A DNA stretch of 64,000 bases from Pseudomonas sp. UBA6562 (GTDB lineage Bacteria; Pseudomonadota; Gammaproteobacteria; Pseudomonadales; Pseudomonadaceae): contig NZ_DJJS01000006.1 of the NCBI RefSeq assembly GCF_002434265.1, positions 248,001 through 312,000 of the forward strand, given 5' to 3'. This document shows, in pieces, positions 1-8,835 of this stretch; the stretch's first letter is position 1, and each line of letters starts with the position of its first letter. The translations under genes were made by a program, and so were the position numbers. Below the pieces are notes generated by a model, which worked only from the letters and a program-made list of their open reading frames with translations, searched no databases and had not been told where the DNA came from.

Positions 1-1
1 G

Positions 2-448
2 ACCCTGCAAGAGCGCCCACGCGCCTATGTGCACCTGCCTACCGCCTCGTTGCAGTTGGTCTACGACCTGCGCCTGGACGTGCCCCGGGAGGCCAAACCG
101 CTGAGCCTGTTCCATGTCGACGAACGGCTGGTCGGCGATCAGCTGGTGGCCAGGCTCAACCGCAAGCGACCCGACCTGTACCTCATCCCGCTCGAAGACG
201 GCCAGCCGCTGGCCGAGCTGTACACCTTGCGCCGCGGCGAGCTGGTGCGCGCCAGCACCCGTGGCCTGCACCTGGCAGAAAGCTTCGCCGCGCAGCAGGG
301 CTGGGTCGTGAGGGAAGAGCGCATCCGCTGGAAGGACTGGTTGCGCCAGCAGGGCCTGGAGCCGTCTCGCGACTCGACCCGCCTGGGCACACTCGCACGC
401 AAGGCACGTAGATTGGTGGGGCGGGTGCGCAGCGTTTTGCGGCCTTGA
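2..448 (+). CDS. Hypothetical protein, 3' end only (5' end outside window)
   Basis: The frame is open from the first bases of the window to a TGA at 446-448, with no stop before the GTG at 29, so this is most likely the C-terminal part (about 148 residues) of a longer protein. The visible part is mixed alpha/beta in character and ends in a strongly basic tail (KARRLVGRVRSVLRP). I recognise no family motif. It runs towards the minus-strand LPS-core genes, its stop lying 7 bases from the end of the next gene. A role in LPS or envelope biogenesis is possible from context only. GTG 29 could be an internal codon rather than the start. Confidence 0.6.
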   Translation, partial: TLQERPRAYVHLPTASLQLVYDLRLDVPREAKPLSLFHVDERLVGDQLVARLNRKRPDLYLIPLEDGQPLAELYTLRRGELVRASTRGLHLAESFAAQQGWVVREERIRWKDWLRQQGLEPSRDSTRLGTLARKARRLVGRVRSVLRP

Positions 449-455
449 ACGAGGC

Positions 456-1259
456 TCAGCGCCGGCGCTTGTCCCACCAGGTGCGCCAGCGCGCATAGAG
501 ATGGAAGTAGCGATTTTCACGCTTGCCCATGCCACGCTTGGGCGAAAACGACTCGTCCACGAATTCGCCATGGATGCGCACGCGCGAGGCCGTGGTGGGC
601 AGCGTGCAGACGCGTGCGCCGGCCTCCTGCAACGCGAACTTCAGTAGCCGTTCCGAATGCAGCTTGCGCCCTGTGGCTTGGCAGAAGCGAAAGATCGCCT
701 CGACCCGGTTGCCATAGGCCGGGTAGATGTCCCGCCCACAGACCGCGAAGCGGTCGTTGAGACCGCCCCACCATTGCCAGTCCGGAATGTAGGCGTTCAG
801 CCGCCTGGCTTCGGGCCGGTCGAAGATATAGCTGGGCAGAGGCGAATGATAGAAATTGTCCGGACGCACGAACACCACGAAGTCCGGCTCGAACTCGCCC
901 GCCATCTGCGTCACGCAGCGCAGCGAGTGCAGTTGGAACACCAGATTGCGCAGCGAGGCATGGTTGTCGCCCCAGGTGTCGCCCTGGGCCTTGATGCGCT
1001 CGAAATCCCACTGTTCCAGTACGCCCTCGGTCGAGTCCAGCCGCCCGGTCATGCTCGCGAAGGGCGCATAGTTGTCCTGCAGCAGCGCGCCGCTCTCGCC
1101 GGAACGGGCGTTGTGCACCGCGTCGAGCTGGTACAGGTGATAGAACGTCTTGACGGTGCAACCTGCCGGGATCTGCGCCAGCACGTTCTGTTCGATGGAC
1201 GGGAAGCAGATGGCCGAGTTGCGAGGAATACCAAAGAACGCGACGGCGACTTTCAACAC
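456..1259 (-). CDS. Hypothetical protein in LPS-core locus, possible glycosyltransferase
   Basis: 267 residues, no signal peptide or membrane segment, so probably cytoplasmic. The N-terminus (MLKVAVAFFGIPRNS) reads like the first beta-strand of a Rossmann-like transferase, and a central FVVFVRPDN segment resembles the acidic substrate/metal region of uncharacterised polysaccharide-biosynthesis proteins. The C-terminus is rich in Arg and Trp, as in membrane-peripheral LPS enzymes. It is the last gene of a minus-strand run of LPS genes and follows the 1315-2007 gene after 55 bases. The function is inferred from context; no named family is assigned with confidence. Confidence 0.7.
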   Translation of the reverse strand: MLKVAVAFFGIPRNSAICFPSIEQNVLAQIPAGCTVKTFYHLYQLDAVHNARSGESGALLQDNYAPFASMTGRLDSTEGVLEQWDFERIKAQGDTWGDNHASLRNLVFQLHSLRCVTQMAGEFEPDFVVFVRPDNFYHSPLPSYIFDRPEARRLNAYIPDWQWWGGLNDRFAVCGRDIYPAYGNRVEAIFRFCQATGRKLHSERLLKFALQEAGARVCTLPTTASRVRIHGEFVDESFSPKRGMGKRENRYFHLYARWRTWWDKRRR

Positions 1260-1314
1260 ACGGTTACCTCTATGACAGGTGAAAGGCGAAGGGGGCGCAC
1301 GCGGCGGTCGAGGT

Positions 1315-2007
1315 TCAGCGACGACGCCATAGCTGCCACCACTTGCGCCGCGCCTTCAACTCCACCACGGCGATGTCGGCCTGGAGCAGCCAAGCGCGTT
1401 CGTAAGCCCAGGCATGTCCGCTCCAGAGCTTGCCGGCTTCGTTGGAGAACCCCAGCGTGAGCATCGCGTAGTCGAACCCTGGCTGCCGACGCAGCGTGTC
1501 CAGTACGACCAGTGCGTTGAAGCCGGTGGACGGCCCGACGAAGCGCTTGCCATCGGGCCGCGTCGTTGGGTAGTTCCACAGCGGTGGCAGGGGAATGCGT
1601 TCGTAGAACAGGCTGACGCCGGGCAAAGGGCACAGCGGCGTCGTGCAGCCGACCAGTATGGTGAAGTGGCACGCACGGTCGGCACGTAGCCAGTTCGGCA
1701 GGTCGGCGCGCATCGGCAGGCCGAAGAAGTAACGATCCGGCGCATTGTAGCCATGCACCAGCACCTGATGAGTGCGCGCGTCCAGCAGATCGCCCTTGAG
1801 GCAGGTATTGAAGCTGACCACCACATCGCGCGCACCAAGCTGCAACGCCTGCAGGTCGGCAGCGGTGATGGCGGGGTTGTTGGCCAGCAACAGCACCCGC
1901 TCGGCCTGGGACAGACAAGCCTTGAGCTCGTCGGACAGGCAGGCGAACACATCCTGGTCGCCGCCGGGCCGTGCATCCAACTGCATGTCCGTCCGTTCGA
2001 GCGTCAT
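1315..2007 (-). CDS. Putative sialyltransferase-like (GT29-type) LPS-core transferase
   Basis: 230 residues. Three blocks resemble the sialyl-motif architecture of GT29-like enzymes: a LLLANNPAI strand followed by VVVSFN (residues 62-67), which resembles the L-motif end with its conserved Asn; GPSTGFNAL (158-166), which resembles the S-motif PSTG.LAL; and a late His/Glu pair in H198AWAYE203. WaaZ-type KdoIII transferases in LPS loci are a possible functional relative, but that is inference. The C-terminus is a basic/aromatic tail (RRKWWQLWRRR) suited to membrane association. Its start lies 4 bases after the stop of the upstream glycosyltransferase gene, so the two are probably co-translated. 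M8 is an alternative start. Confidence 0.65.
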   Translation of the reverse strand: MTLERTDMQLDARPGGDQDVFACLSDELKACLSQAERVLLLANNPAITAADLQALQLGARDVVVSFNTCLKGDLLDARTHQVLVHGYNAPDRYFFGLPMRADLPNWLRADRACHFTILVGCTTPLCPLPGVSLFYERIPLPPLWNYPTTRPDGKRFVGPSTGFNALVVLDTLRRQPGFDYAMLTLGFSNEAGKLWSGHAWAYERAWLLQADIAVVELKARRKWWQLWRRR

Positions 2008-2011
2008 CCGT

Positions 2012-2986
2012 TCACTCCGCCACGTCCATGCCGAAGCGCCATTTCACCCAGGCCCGGATCAACAGCGAAGGCCGCGACCAAGGCCGCATGGGTTTTTCGA
2101 TCTGCTCGGCCAAGTCCTGCCCGACGCGGCTGAAACCATAGTGCTGACGGACGAACGCTTGGCCGTTGGCAGCGATACGGGCAGCCTGCGCCGGATGCTG
2201 CTGGAGCCACTGCAGCTTTTCGATCGCCTCTTCCAACGAGCGGTAGAACACCACGTTTTGGCCATCCTCGAAGCCCAGCAGCCGATCTTCTTCGCCCTGG
2301 CTCCAGGCCAACAGCACGCAACCACAGGCCATGGCTTCGAAGTTCTTGATCATGAACTCGCCCATGCCGATGTCGGCACTGACGAAGACCTGGATGCGGT
2401 TGAGCATCTGCAGGTATTCCTCGCCCGAACCGGTACGCGTCACCAGCAGGCCGGTTCGCTCGGCCAGGGTTTCGAGCATGGCCTTGCGCTGACCGTACTC
2501 GCGGCTTTTCAGGCTACCTAGAAAACCGGCCGGGATGTCACGCGGCAGGCCCAGGTTATCGAGCATTCGATCGTCGTAACCCTTGGAGACGAACACGGCG
2601 TCCAGACCTTCGGCCTGCATACGCCTGGCCACCACCGCGCCCGAGACCAACGCGCGTGACCATGGCAAGCGCCGATACAAGCGCGAATAGACGTGGCGGT
2701 ACTTACTGGAGGGCATGTAGTTCTGGTAGGCGTCGTGCTCCAGGAACACCAGCCCCGGAATGCAACGCAACACCGCCCACTGCGGGGCCAGGCGCTTGAC
2801 CCGCGAAAAGATCACGATGCGGTCGAAGCGCTGGTATTGCACCGATGCGAGAAACGGCCCCAGGTTCATCTGCTGCTGCTTGCTCAGCCGATGAATGACG
2901 CAGTCTTCGCAGGCCTGTTGGACGATCTCGTAAAGGCGATCGAGGATGACGCGCTGCTCATCCATGACCAGTAACATGACTTTCAT
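2012..2986 (-). CDS. Glycosyltransferase, GT-B type, LPS core
   Basis: 324 residues. The N-terminal half begins MKVMLLVMDEQRVI and includes a VFLEHDAYQNY segment; the C-terminal half has the donor-site pattern GMGEFMIKNFEAMACGCVLLAW with the E-x-M-A-C-G-C element typical of CgeB/GT4-like glycosyltransferases, where the Glu contacts the nucleotide sugar. No signal peptide; probably acts at the inner face of the inner membrane on the growing LPS core. It lies 52 bases downstream of hldE, which supplies ADP-heptose, and 4 bases upstream of the next transferase-like gene, supporting an operon for core assembly. Donor and acceptor cannot be told from sequence. Confidence 0.85.
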   Translation of the reverse strand: MKVMLLVMDEQRVILDRLYEIVQQACEDCVIHRLSKQQQMNLGPFLASVQYQRFDRIVIFSRVKRLAPQWAVLRCIPGLVFLEHDAYQNYMPSSKYRHVYSRLYRRLPWSRALVSGAVVARRMQAEGLDAVFVSKGYDDRMLDNLGLPRDIPAGFLGSLKSREYGQRKAMLETLAERTGLLVTRTGSGEEYLQMLNRIQVFVSADIGMGEFMIKNFEAMACGCVLLAWSQGEEDRLLGFEDGQNVVFYRSLEEAIEKLQWLQQHPAQAARIAANGQAFVRQHYGFSRVGQDLAEQIEKPMRPWSRPSLLIRAWVKWRFGMDVAE

Positions 2987-3038
2987 ACGTTCATCTATCG
3001 CTGTTCGTGAAACGCCCGTGGGCTTGCGGTTGGTGCAA

Positions 3039-4460
3039 TCACCGGCTGCGAATCTTTTCCACGATGGAGGTGGTCGAGCTGTTCTCCACCAGGCCGAGCA
3101 CCTTCACCGCCCCGCCGTAGGCATGCACGATTTCGGCACCGACCACTTGCTCGACGCCGTAATCGCCGCCTTTGACCAGCACGTCCGGACGTACCTCGGC
3201 CAACAGGTTTTCGGGTGTCGACTCGGAGAAGCTGATGACCCAGTCGACCGCCCCCAGTCCCGCCAGGACCGCCATGCGTCGATCGACGCTGTTGATCGGC
3301 CGACCAGGGCCCTTGAGCCGGCTGACCGAGGCGTCGTCGTTGACCGCGACGATCAGGCGGTCGCCCAGCGCCCGCGCCTGCTCGAGGTAGGTCACGTGCC
3401 CGGCGTGCAGAATGTCGAAGCAGCCATTGGTGAACACGATGCGTTCGTTGTGGGCGCGTGCGTCGTCGATAGCCTGCAGCAGTTGTTCCAGGCTCAGCAC
3501 GCCACGCTCCGACCCCTCCTCGCGCTGAATGGCGCGGCGCAGTTCCGGAGCACTGATGGCGGCGGTGCCGAGCTTGCCGACCACGATGCCGGCGGCCAGG
3601 TTGGCCAGGCCGACGGCGCAGGGCAGGTCCTCGGCGGCGGCGATGGCGGCGGCCAGGGTCGAGATCACGGTGTCGCCCGCGCCGGTCACGTCGAACACTT
3701 CGCGCGCGCGGGCCGGCAGGTGCAGGGGTGCTTGCTCGGGGCGCAACAAGGTCATGCCATGCTCGCCACGGGTGACCAGCAGCGCACCCAATTCAAGCTC
3801 GCTCATCAGCTTGGCGCCCTTGGCCACCAAGTCGGCTTCGTCCACGCAATGGCCGACGATGGCTTCGAACTCGGCCAGGTTGGGGGTGATCAGGCTGGCG
3901 CCGCGGTAGATCGAAAAGTCCTTGCCCTTTGGGTCGGCCAGCACCGGAATGCGCCGCGCCACGGCAGCCTGGATCAGCGCCTGGTGGTTCTTCAGCGCGC
4001 CTTTGCCATAATCGGAGATCACCAGCACCTTGACCTGGTCGAGCAGCGCTTCGACGCTCTGTTGCAGGGCCTGGGTGTCGGTGTCGAAGGCTTCTTCGAA
4101 ATCGATGCGCAGCAGTTGCTGGTGACGACTCATGACCCGCAGCTTGAGGATGGTCGGCTGGTGTTCGATGCGCTGCAGCGCGGCCTTGACGCCGGCGGCT
4201 TCGAGGCTGTTGGCCAGGCTCTCGGCCGCCTCGTCCTGACCGGTGACGCCGACCAGCAGGGCCGGTGCGCCGAGTGCCGCGATGTTCAGGGCGACGTTGG
4301 CCGCACCGCCCGGACGGTCCTCGATCTGGTCGACCTTGACCACCGGTACGGGTGCCTCTGGAGAGATGCGCGAAGTACCGCCATGCCAGTAACGGTCGAG
4401 CATCACATCGCCGACCACGAGTACGGGAGCCGATTCGAAACGCGGCATGGTTAACTTCAT
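3039..4460 (-). CDS. hldE: Bifunctional D-beta-D-heptose 7-phosphate kinase / heptose 1-phosphate adenylyltransferase HldE
   Basis: 473 residues, the usual family length. The N-terminal PfkB-type kinase domain (about 1-320) has GDVMLDRYW near its start, the PGGAANVA substrate motif and the GAGDTV anion hole. The C-terminal cytidylyltransferase-like domain (about 340-473) has FTNGCFDILHAGHVTYL. The enzyme makes ADP-D-beta-D-heptose for the LPS inner core, in the cytoplasm. I chose the ATG at 4460 (MKLTMPRF); the frame is open further upstream but that extension has no family character. It lies 126 bases after the PIG-L gene and ahead of two glycosyltransferase-like genes. Confidence 0.97.
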   Translation of the reverse strand: MKLTMPRFESAPVLVVGDVMLDRYWHGGTSRISPEAPVPVVKVDQIEDRPGGAANVALNIAALGAPALLVGVTGQDEAAESLANSLEAAGVKAALQRIEHQPTILKLRVMSRHQQLLRIDFEEAFDTDTQALQQSVEALLDQVKVLVISDYGKGALKNHQALIQAAVARRIPVLADPKGKDFSIYRGASLITPNLAEFEAIVGHCVDEADLVAKGAKLMSELELGALLVTRGEHGMTLLRPEQAPLHLPARAREVFDVTGAGDTVISTLAAAIAAAEDLPCAVGLANLAAGIVVGKLGTAAISAPELRRAIQREEGSERGVLSLEQLLQAIDDARAHNERIVFTNGCFDILHAGHVTYLEQARALGDRLIVAVNDDASVSRLKGPGRPINSVDRRMAVLAGLGAVDWVISFSESTPENLLAEVRPDVLVKGGDYGVEQVVGAEIVHAYGGAVKVLGLVENSSTTSIVEKIRSR

Positions 4461-4586
4461 GGACAACCCACAGACAGAAAGGAACAGGGCGGCGATAGTA
4501 GCACAGGCTGGCTTTACGGCCTCAATGGCGCACCGACGAAGGCGCTGCCGGACGGCCACGCAGGCCGCTCGGGGCAGCAGACCGAT

Positions 4587-5987
4587 TCACTCGTCCAGGC
4601 GCCGCACCCAGAGCAGTTCATGGCGGCGCACGGCCTTGCGGAAGAACTCGTCCTCGCCGGTCACCGGCCAACGGCGACCGGCCAACAGCCACTGGATCGC
4701 ACGACGCAGGCGCTTCTTCAACGGCGGGCGCCCCTGCAGGTCGTGCTGCATGCGCAGGGCCATGGCCTTGTCGAGCTGGGCCTGGGCATCCAGCACGGGA
4801 CTCCAGGGCGCGTCGCGCACCGGCGCCTCGATCACTGGCGGCAACGCGACCCCGGTGCCGGCATCGCCCATGGGCCAGCGGTCGTTGTCGTGCAGGTGGT
4901 TGGCATAGAGCAAGGCGACCTCGGGTTTCCAGTCGCCTTCGGCGATGGCCTGCCGGAGGGCACGGGTAGTGGCCTGGTGGTCGGCGTGCGGGTCGAGTTC
5001 GGGGTGCGGCATCACCACGACCTCAGGCTGAAAATGCTGCAGCAGCGCTTTCAGGTCGGCGACCAGGTTGTGCCAGGTGGGCAGGCCATCGGCGTCGCCT
5101 GGTAGCGCCAGCGGGTTGGCCAGACGCGCCGAGCGAATGTCGGATTCGCCGGACTCCAGGGAACCGAATGGGCTGTTCGGCGCCTCGGCCATCGCCGACA
5201 GGCGCAGGCAATAGTAGCCCAGTTGCACACAGCGCTCGGCCGGCACGCCGCCCCAGAGCGGAATCGCCAGGCTGTCCCAGGTGCGCAGCCGGCCCTTGAG
5301 CCGTGCGGCGCCTGCCGCGTCAAGACCCAGGGCGCGATACGCCTGGGCTTCGATCTCGCCCTGGGTGAGGGTCACGATGCAGGCTTCGCGCGCCCGGCTG
5401 TACAGCCCGAAGCTGGCCAGCTCGGCGTCGTCGGCATGGGGGGCGAGCACCATCACCCGGCGTTGCGCATAGTCGGGGTTGTGCTGCACATGCAGCACGC
5501 CGTCGGCCGAGATGCGGCAGAACCGTGAGCGTAGGGTCAAGGTCCCGGCTTCGAGCGCCGCACGCTGGCCGGACAGGTTCAGGTAGCGCCGGCCCGCCAC
5601 GCCCCGCTCGAAGGTCTGGCGGTCGTCGCCGATCAGCACGCTAGGGTCGATCAGGCGGCCCAGCCAGCCGGCTTTTAGCGTGACCTCCAGCACCAGCGTC
5701 TCGCCCTCGGCCAAGGGTTGAGCGAGCCGCACTTGGGGTGTAGTGCGCACCGGCTGGCGCGCGCCGTCCGCTGCGTCGAAGGCATAGTGGTAGTCATCGC
5801 TGGGGCGGTAGAACATGTGGTCGGCGAACCAGGCTTCGTGGGCGACCCAGACCAGCACCGCGAGCACGGGCACGGCCCAGAGCCCCAGCAGGGCGCCGGC
5901 CACGGCGAGCAGCGCGGCGGCGACCAGCAGCGTCAGCCGCTTGGCCCGTCGGTGCGCCTTGAGCAAGGCCTGCTTTCGGTTACTCAC
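4587..5987 (-). CDS. dnpA: PIG-L family de-N-acetylase, DnpA-like, membrane-anchored
   Basis: 466 residues. A hydrophobic hairpin at residues 18-50 anchors it in the inner membrane. The catalytic domain starts around residue 177 with the zinc/catalytic motif APHADDAE (H184, D186, D187) and has a second block MPHPELDPHADH with further His/Asp ligands, both diagnostic of PIG-L/LmbE zinc deacetylases. The gene sits between mig-14 and hldE, matching the P. aeruginosa LPS locus where dnpA (PA5002) is linked to fluoroquinolone tolerance. The likely substrate is an N-acetylated sugar of LPS. The start follows the mig-14 stop by 3 bases, suggesting coupling. The symbol is by analogy of domain and position. 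Confidence 0.85.
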   Translation of the reverse strand: MSNRKQALLKAHRRAKRLTLLVAAALLAVAGALLGLWAVPVLAVLVWVAHEAWFADHMFYRPSDDYHYAFDAADGARQPVRTTPQVRLAQPLAEGETLVLEVTLKAGWLGRLIDPSVLIGDDRQTFERGVAGRRYLNLSGQRAALEAGTLTLRSRFCRISADGVLHVQHNPDYAQRRVMVLAPHADDAELASFGLYSRAREACIVTLTQGEIEAQAYRALGLDAAGAARLKGRLRTWDSLAIPLWGGVPAERCVQLGYYCLRLSAMAEAPNSPFGSLESGESDIRSARLANPLALPGDADGLPTWHNLVADLKALLQHFQPEVVVMPHPELDPHADHQATTRALRQAIAEGDWKPEVALLYANHLHDNDRWPMGDAGTGVALPPVIEAPVRDAPWSPVLDAQAQLDKAMALRMQHDLQGRPPLKKRLRRAIQWLLAGRRWPVTGEDEFFRKAVRRHELLWVRRLDE

Positions 5988-5990
5988 CCG

Positions 5991-6890
5991 TCACGTCCTC
6001 TGGTAGACCTGAGCGGTATGGCACCACCGCTCCTTGTACTCACGATCGGCACGGCCGAACGAATAGCGCAGCGACTTGCCCAGCGCGCGAGCGGCGTCCC
6101 ATTCGGCCTGGGTGTTCACATAGCTGAGCACGCTGCCAGGGCTGAAATCCCGACTCTGGGGGTCTACCCCGCCGTTGACGTACTCCACCGACACCCACGC
6201 GGGCGCCTCTACCTTGTAGAGCACCTGGATGGCTACCGGGGCGCCGTCGAGTTCAACCACCGCGCCGGTCATGAACTCGCGCAGCCGCGTGAACACCTCT
6301 TCCAGGTGCGCCAGCCCCGGCGCCGGGAAGTTCCAGCGGCGCTGGAACAGGTCGGCATAGTGGCCCGCCAGTTCGGCCGGCGAGAACGCCTGGACCGGCT
6401 TCAGCATGCCGCCGGCCTCCTCCAGCAGGCGTTGTTCACGACGTTGGTTGTAGCGAAACTTCTTGGAGTAGTCCTCCGGAGCGCGGGCCAGGGCCAGCGC
6501 TTCGCGCTGCAGCCTGAGCGTTGGAAAGCTCGCCTGGTTGAGCGCCGACACGTAGCGCGCCTGTTGGCGCAACGGCACGTGTACGTCGGGGCTGGCGGGC
6601 AGTATGACCTCGGCGTTGCCAAGGTCGAACAGCCCCTTCAGGCCACGGCGCTTGAGGACATCCTTTGACAATGCCAGATGCCGCCCCCAGCAGGGCACGG
6701 CGGCGACGATCTCGCCGGCGACTTCCCAGCCCAGGTAGCGCACCGGAATGCCGGCCAGGTCGGCCAGACGCTCCACCACCTGGGGGTGGGTCGCGACGCT
6801 GCCGCCCCAGCGGCTCCATGCCTGGGCATAGGCCTGGGCATCGATGTTCGACCAACCGCGCTCGCGCCAGGCGCGCACCCGATTCAGCAC
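5991..6890 (-). CDS. mig-14: Mig-14-like antimicrobial peptide resistance protein
   Basis: 299 residues with a GNAT/FemAB-like character: a conserved WSNIDAQAYAQAW start, KKFRYNQRREQRLLEEAGG in the middle and a C-terminal RYSFGRADREYKERW block, all typical of Mig-14 proteins needed for cationic peptide resistance in Salmonella and Pseudomonas. No clear signal peptide; an inner-membrane-peripheral location is likely. The ATG overlaps the end of msbA by 7 bases and the stop is 3 bases before the PIG-L gene, so the three are translationally linked. Its biochemical reaction is unknown; an acyl- or aminoacyl-transfer step on LPS is a reasonable guess from the fold. Confidence 0.88.
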   Translation of the reverse strand: MLNRVRAWRERGWSNIDAQAYAQAWSRWGGSVATHPQVVERLADLAGIPVRYLGWEVAGEIVAAVPCWGRHLALSKDVLKRRGLKGLFDLGNAEVILPASPDVHVPLRQQARYVSALNQASFPTLRLQREALALARAPEDYSKKFRYNQRREQRLLEEAGGMLKPVQAFSPAELAGHYADLFQRRWNFPAPGLAHLEEVFTRLREFMTGAVVELDGAPVAIQVLYKVEAPAWVSVEYVNGGVDPQSRDFSPGSVLSYVNTQAEWDAARALGKSLRYSFGRADREYKERWCHTAQVYQRT

Positions 6891-8704
6891 GGCTCGACGC
6901 TCGGCGCAGGTGCAGCGTCCGGACCATCCTCGAACTGTTTGGCGTGCAGGCGTGCGTAATGGCCGTTGCGCGCCAGCAGTTCGGTGTGGGTGCCGCGTTC
7001 GACGATACGTCCCTCGTCCATGACCAGGATCAGGTCGGCCTTCTCGATGGTGCTCAGGCGGTGCGCGATCACCAGGGTGGTACGGTTGTTCATGACCTCG
7101 TCCAGGGCGCTCTGGATATGGCGCTCCGACTCCGTATCCAAGGCCGAGGTCGCCTCGTCGAGGATCAACAGCGGTGCATCCTTGAGCAGTGCCCGGGCGA
7201 TCGCCAGGCGCTGGCGTTGGCCCCCGGAGAGCAACACCCCGTTTTCGCCGACCAGGGTCTGGTAGCCCTCGGGCATGCGCTCGATGAACTCGTCGGCGTA
7301 AGCGGCGGCGGCGGCCCGCTTGACCTGTTCGAGCGGCGTGCCGGCCAGGTCGCCATAGGCGATGTTGTTGGCCACCGTGTCGTTGAACAGCGTCACGGCC
7401 TGGGTGACCAGGGCCGTGTGCCGGCGCAGGTTGTGCAGCCGGTAATGCTGGATCTCTTCGCCGTCGAGCAGGATCTGCCCCTGGCTGTGCTGGTAGAAAC
7501 GCGGCACCAGATTGGCCAGGGTGGACTTGCCGCTGCCCGAACGACCGACCAGGGCGACCATCTGGCCAGCCTCGGCCACGAAGCTGATGTCGTCGAGCAC
7601 CTGCTTGTCGGTGCCGGGGTAGGTGAAGCTCAGGCCGCGCACTTCCAGACGGCCGCTCACCTGCTCAGGCGCCAACTGGCCTTCGTCGCGCTCGGCCGGT
7701 TCGTCGACCTGCTCGAAGATGCTTTCCGCGCCGGCCACACCTTTTTGAATGGTCGAGCTGACTTCCGACAGCTGGCGGATGGGCTTGGGCAGCAGGCCGG
7801 CCATGGTGATGTAGGCGACCAGATCGCCCGGCGAGGCGTCGCCGCGCAGGTACAGCACCAGGAACATGACCACGGCCATGGCCGAGTAGGTGACCAGTTG
7901 CAGCGTCGGCGTGTAGACCGCGCCGGTCTTGGTCATCTTCAGTTGCTTGTCGGTGTTGTTCTGGCTGGCCTTGGCGAAACGCTGCTCTTCGTACTGCTCG
8001 CCGCCGAAGCTGCGCACCACGCGGAAACCGTGGATGGTCTCGGAAGCCACATGGGTCACGTCGCCCATGGCCACCTGGATCTTCTTGCTCTGTTTGCGGA
8101 ACTTGCGGCTGGTGCTGTTCACCATCACCCCGATCAGCGGGAGGATGGCCAGCATCACCAGCGTCAGTTTCCAGTTCATCCACAACAGCGAAACGAACAG
8201 GAAAATGACCGTCATGCCTTCGCGGATCACCACCTTGATGGCATCGGTGGCCGCCCCCGTCACCATGGTGACGTTGAAGGTGATGCGCGAGATCAGGTGG
8301 CCCGAATTGTTGTTGTCCAGGTAGGACGTGGGCAGCTTGAGCAGCTTGTTGAACAGCAGCATGCGCAGGTCGTGGATCAGCCCGAGCGAAACACGCGCCA
8401 GGAAGAAGTTGCCCAGGTAGGAGCCGACGCCCTGCATCAAGGCGATCAGCACGATCATCAGCGGCACGGCCTGCAGCAGCTGTAGCTCGGGGAGCCAAGG
8501 ATGACCGGCGAACAGCCGGGCTTCGGGGTTGCCCAGGCCATCGACGAAGTACTTGAGGATATAGGCCAGCATCGGCTGGGTCGAAGCGAAGATCAGAAAG
8601 CCCAGGATGCTTAGGAGGAACAGGCCAATATAGGGCCGGACATAGCTCAGGAGGCGCAGGTAGATCGTGAGCGTCGATTGCGCTTGAGGGTCGGGTCGAC
8701 TCAT
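6884..8704 (-). CDS. msbA: Lipid A export ATP-binding/permease protein MsbA
   Basis: 606 residues: an N-terminal six-helix ABC exporter domain (about 20-330) followed by one nucleotide-binding domain with Walker A GRSGSGKST, signature LSGGQRQR, Walker B LLILDEATSALD and the switch His in VIAHRLST. It works as a homodimer that flips core-lipid A across the inner membrane. Gene context (hldE, mig-14, glycosyltransferases) separates MsbA from generic drug exporters of the same architecture. It heads the minus-strand LPS run and is divergent from the WaaP-like gene at 8836 across a 131-base intergenic region that must hold both promoters. Confidence 0.95.
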   Translation of the reverse strand: MSRPDPQAQSTLTIYLRLLSYVRPYIGLFLLSILGFLIFASTQPMLAYILKYFVDGLGNPEARLFAGHPWLPELQLLQAVPLMIVLIALMQGVGSYLGNFFLARVSLGLIHDLRMLLFNKLLKLPTSYLDNNNSGHLISRITFNVTMVTGAATDAIKVVIREGMTVIFLFVSLLWMNWKLTLVMLAILPLIGVMVNSTSRKFRKQSKKIQVAMGDVTHVASETIHGFRVVRSFGGEQYEEQRFAKASQNNTDKQLKMTKTGAVYTPTLQLVTYSAMAVVMFLVLYLRGDASPGDLVAYITMAGLLPKPIRQLSEVSSTIQKGVAGAESIFEQVDEPAERDEGQLAPEQVSGRLEVRGLSFTYPGTDKQVLDDISFVAEAGQMVALVGRSGSGKSTLANLVPRFYQHSQGQILLDGEEIQHYRLHNLRRHTALVTQAVTLFNDTVANNIAYGDLAGTPLEQVKRAAAAAYADEFIERMPEGYQTLVGENGVLLSGGQRQRLAIARALLKDAPLLILDEATSALDTESERHIQSALDEVMNNRTTLVIAHRLSTIEKADLILVMDEGRIVERGTHTELLARNGHYARLHAKQFEDGPDAAPAPSVEPC

Positions 8705-8835
8705 GGGTTTCCATTACATGACGGCGTAAAACGGCAATGGTATCACAGCCAAAACGGGGTCCGAATGAAGGTCGTCGGCCTCCCCTGCCCTTGCAACTGC
8801 GATACCATGGCGGGCTAATTTGTCGAGGAAACGTC

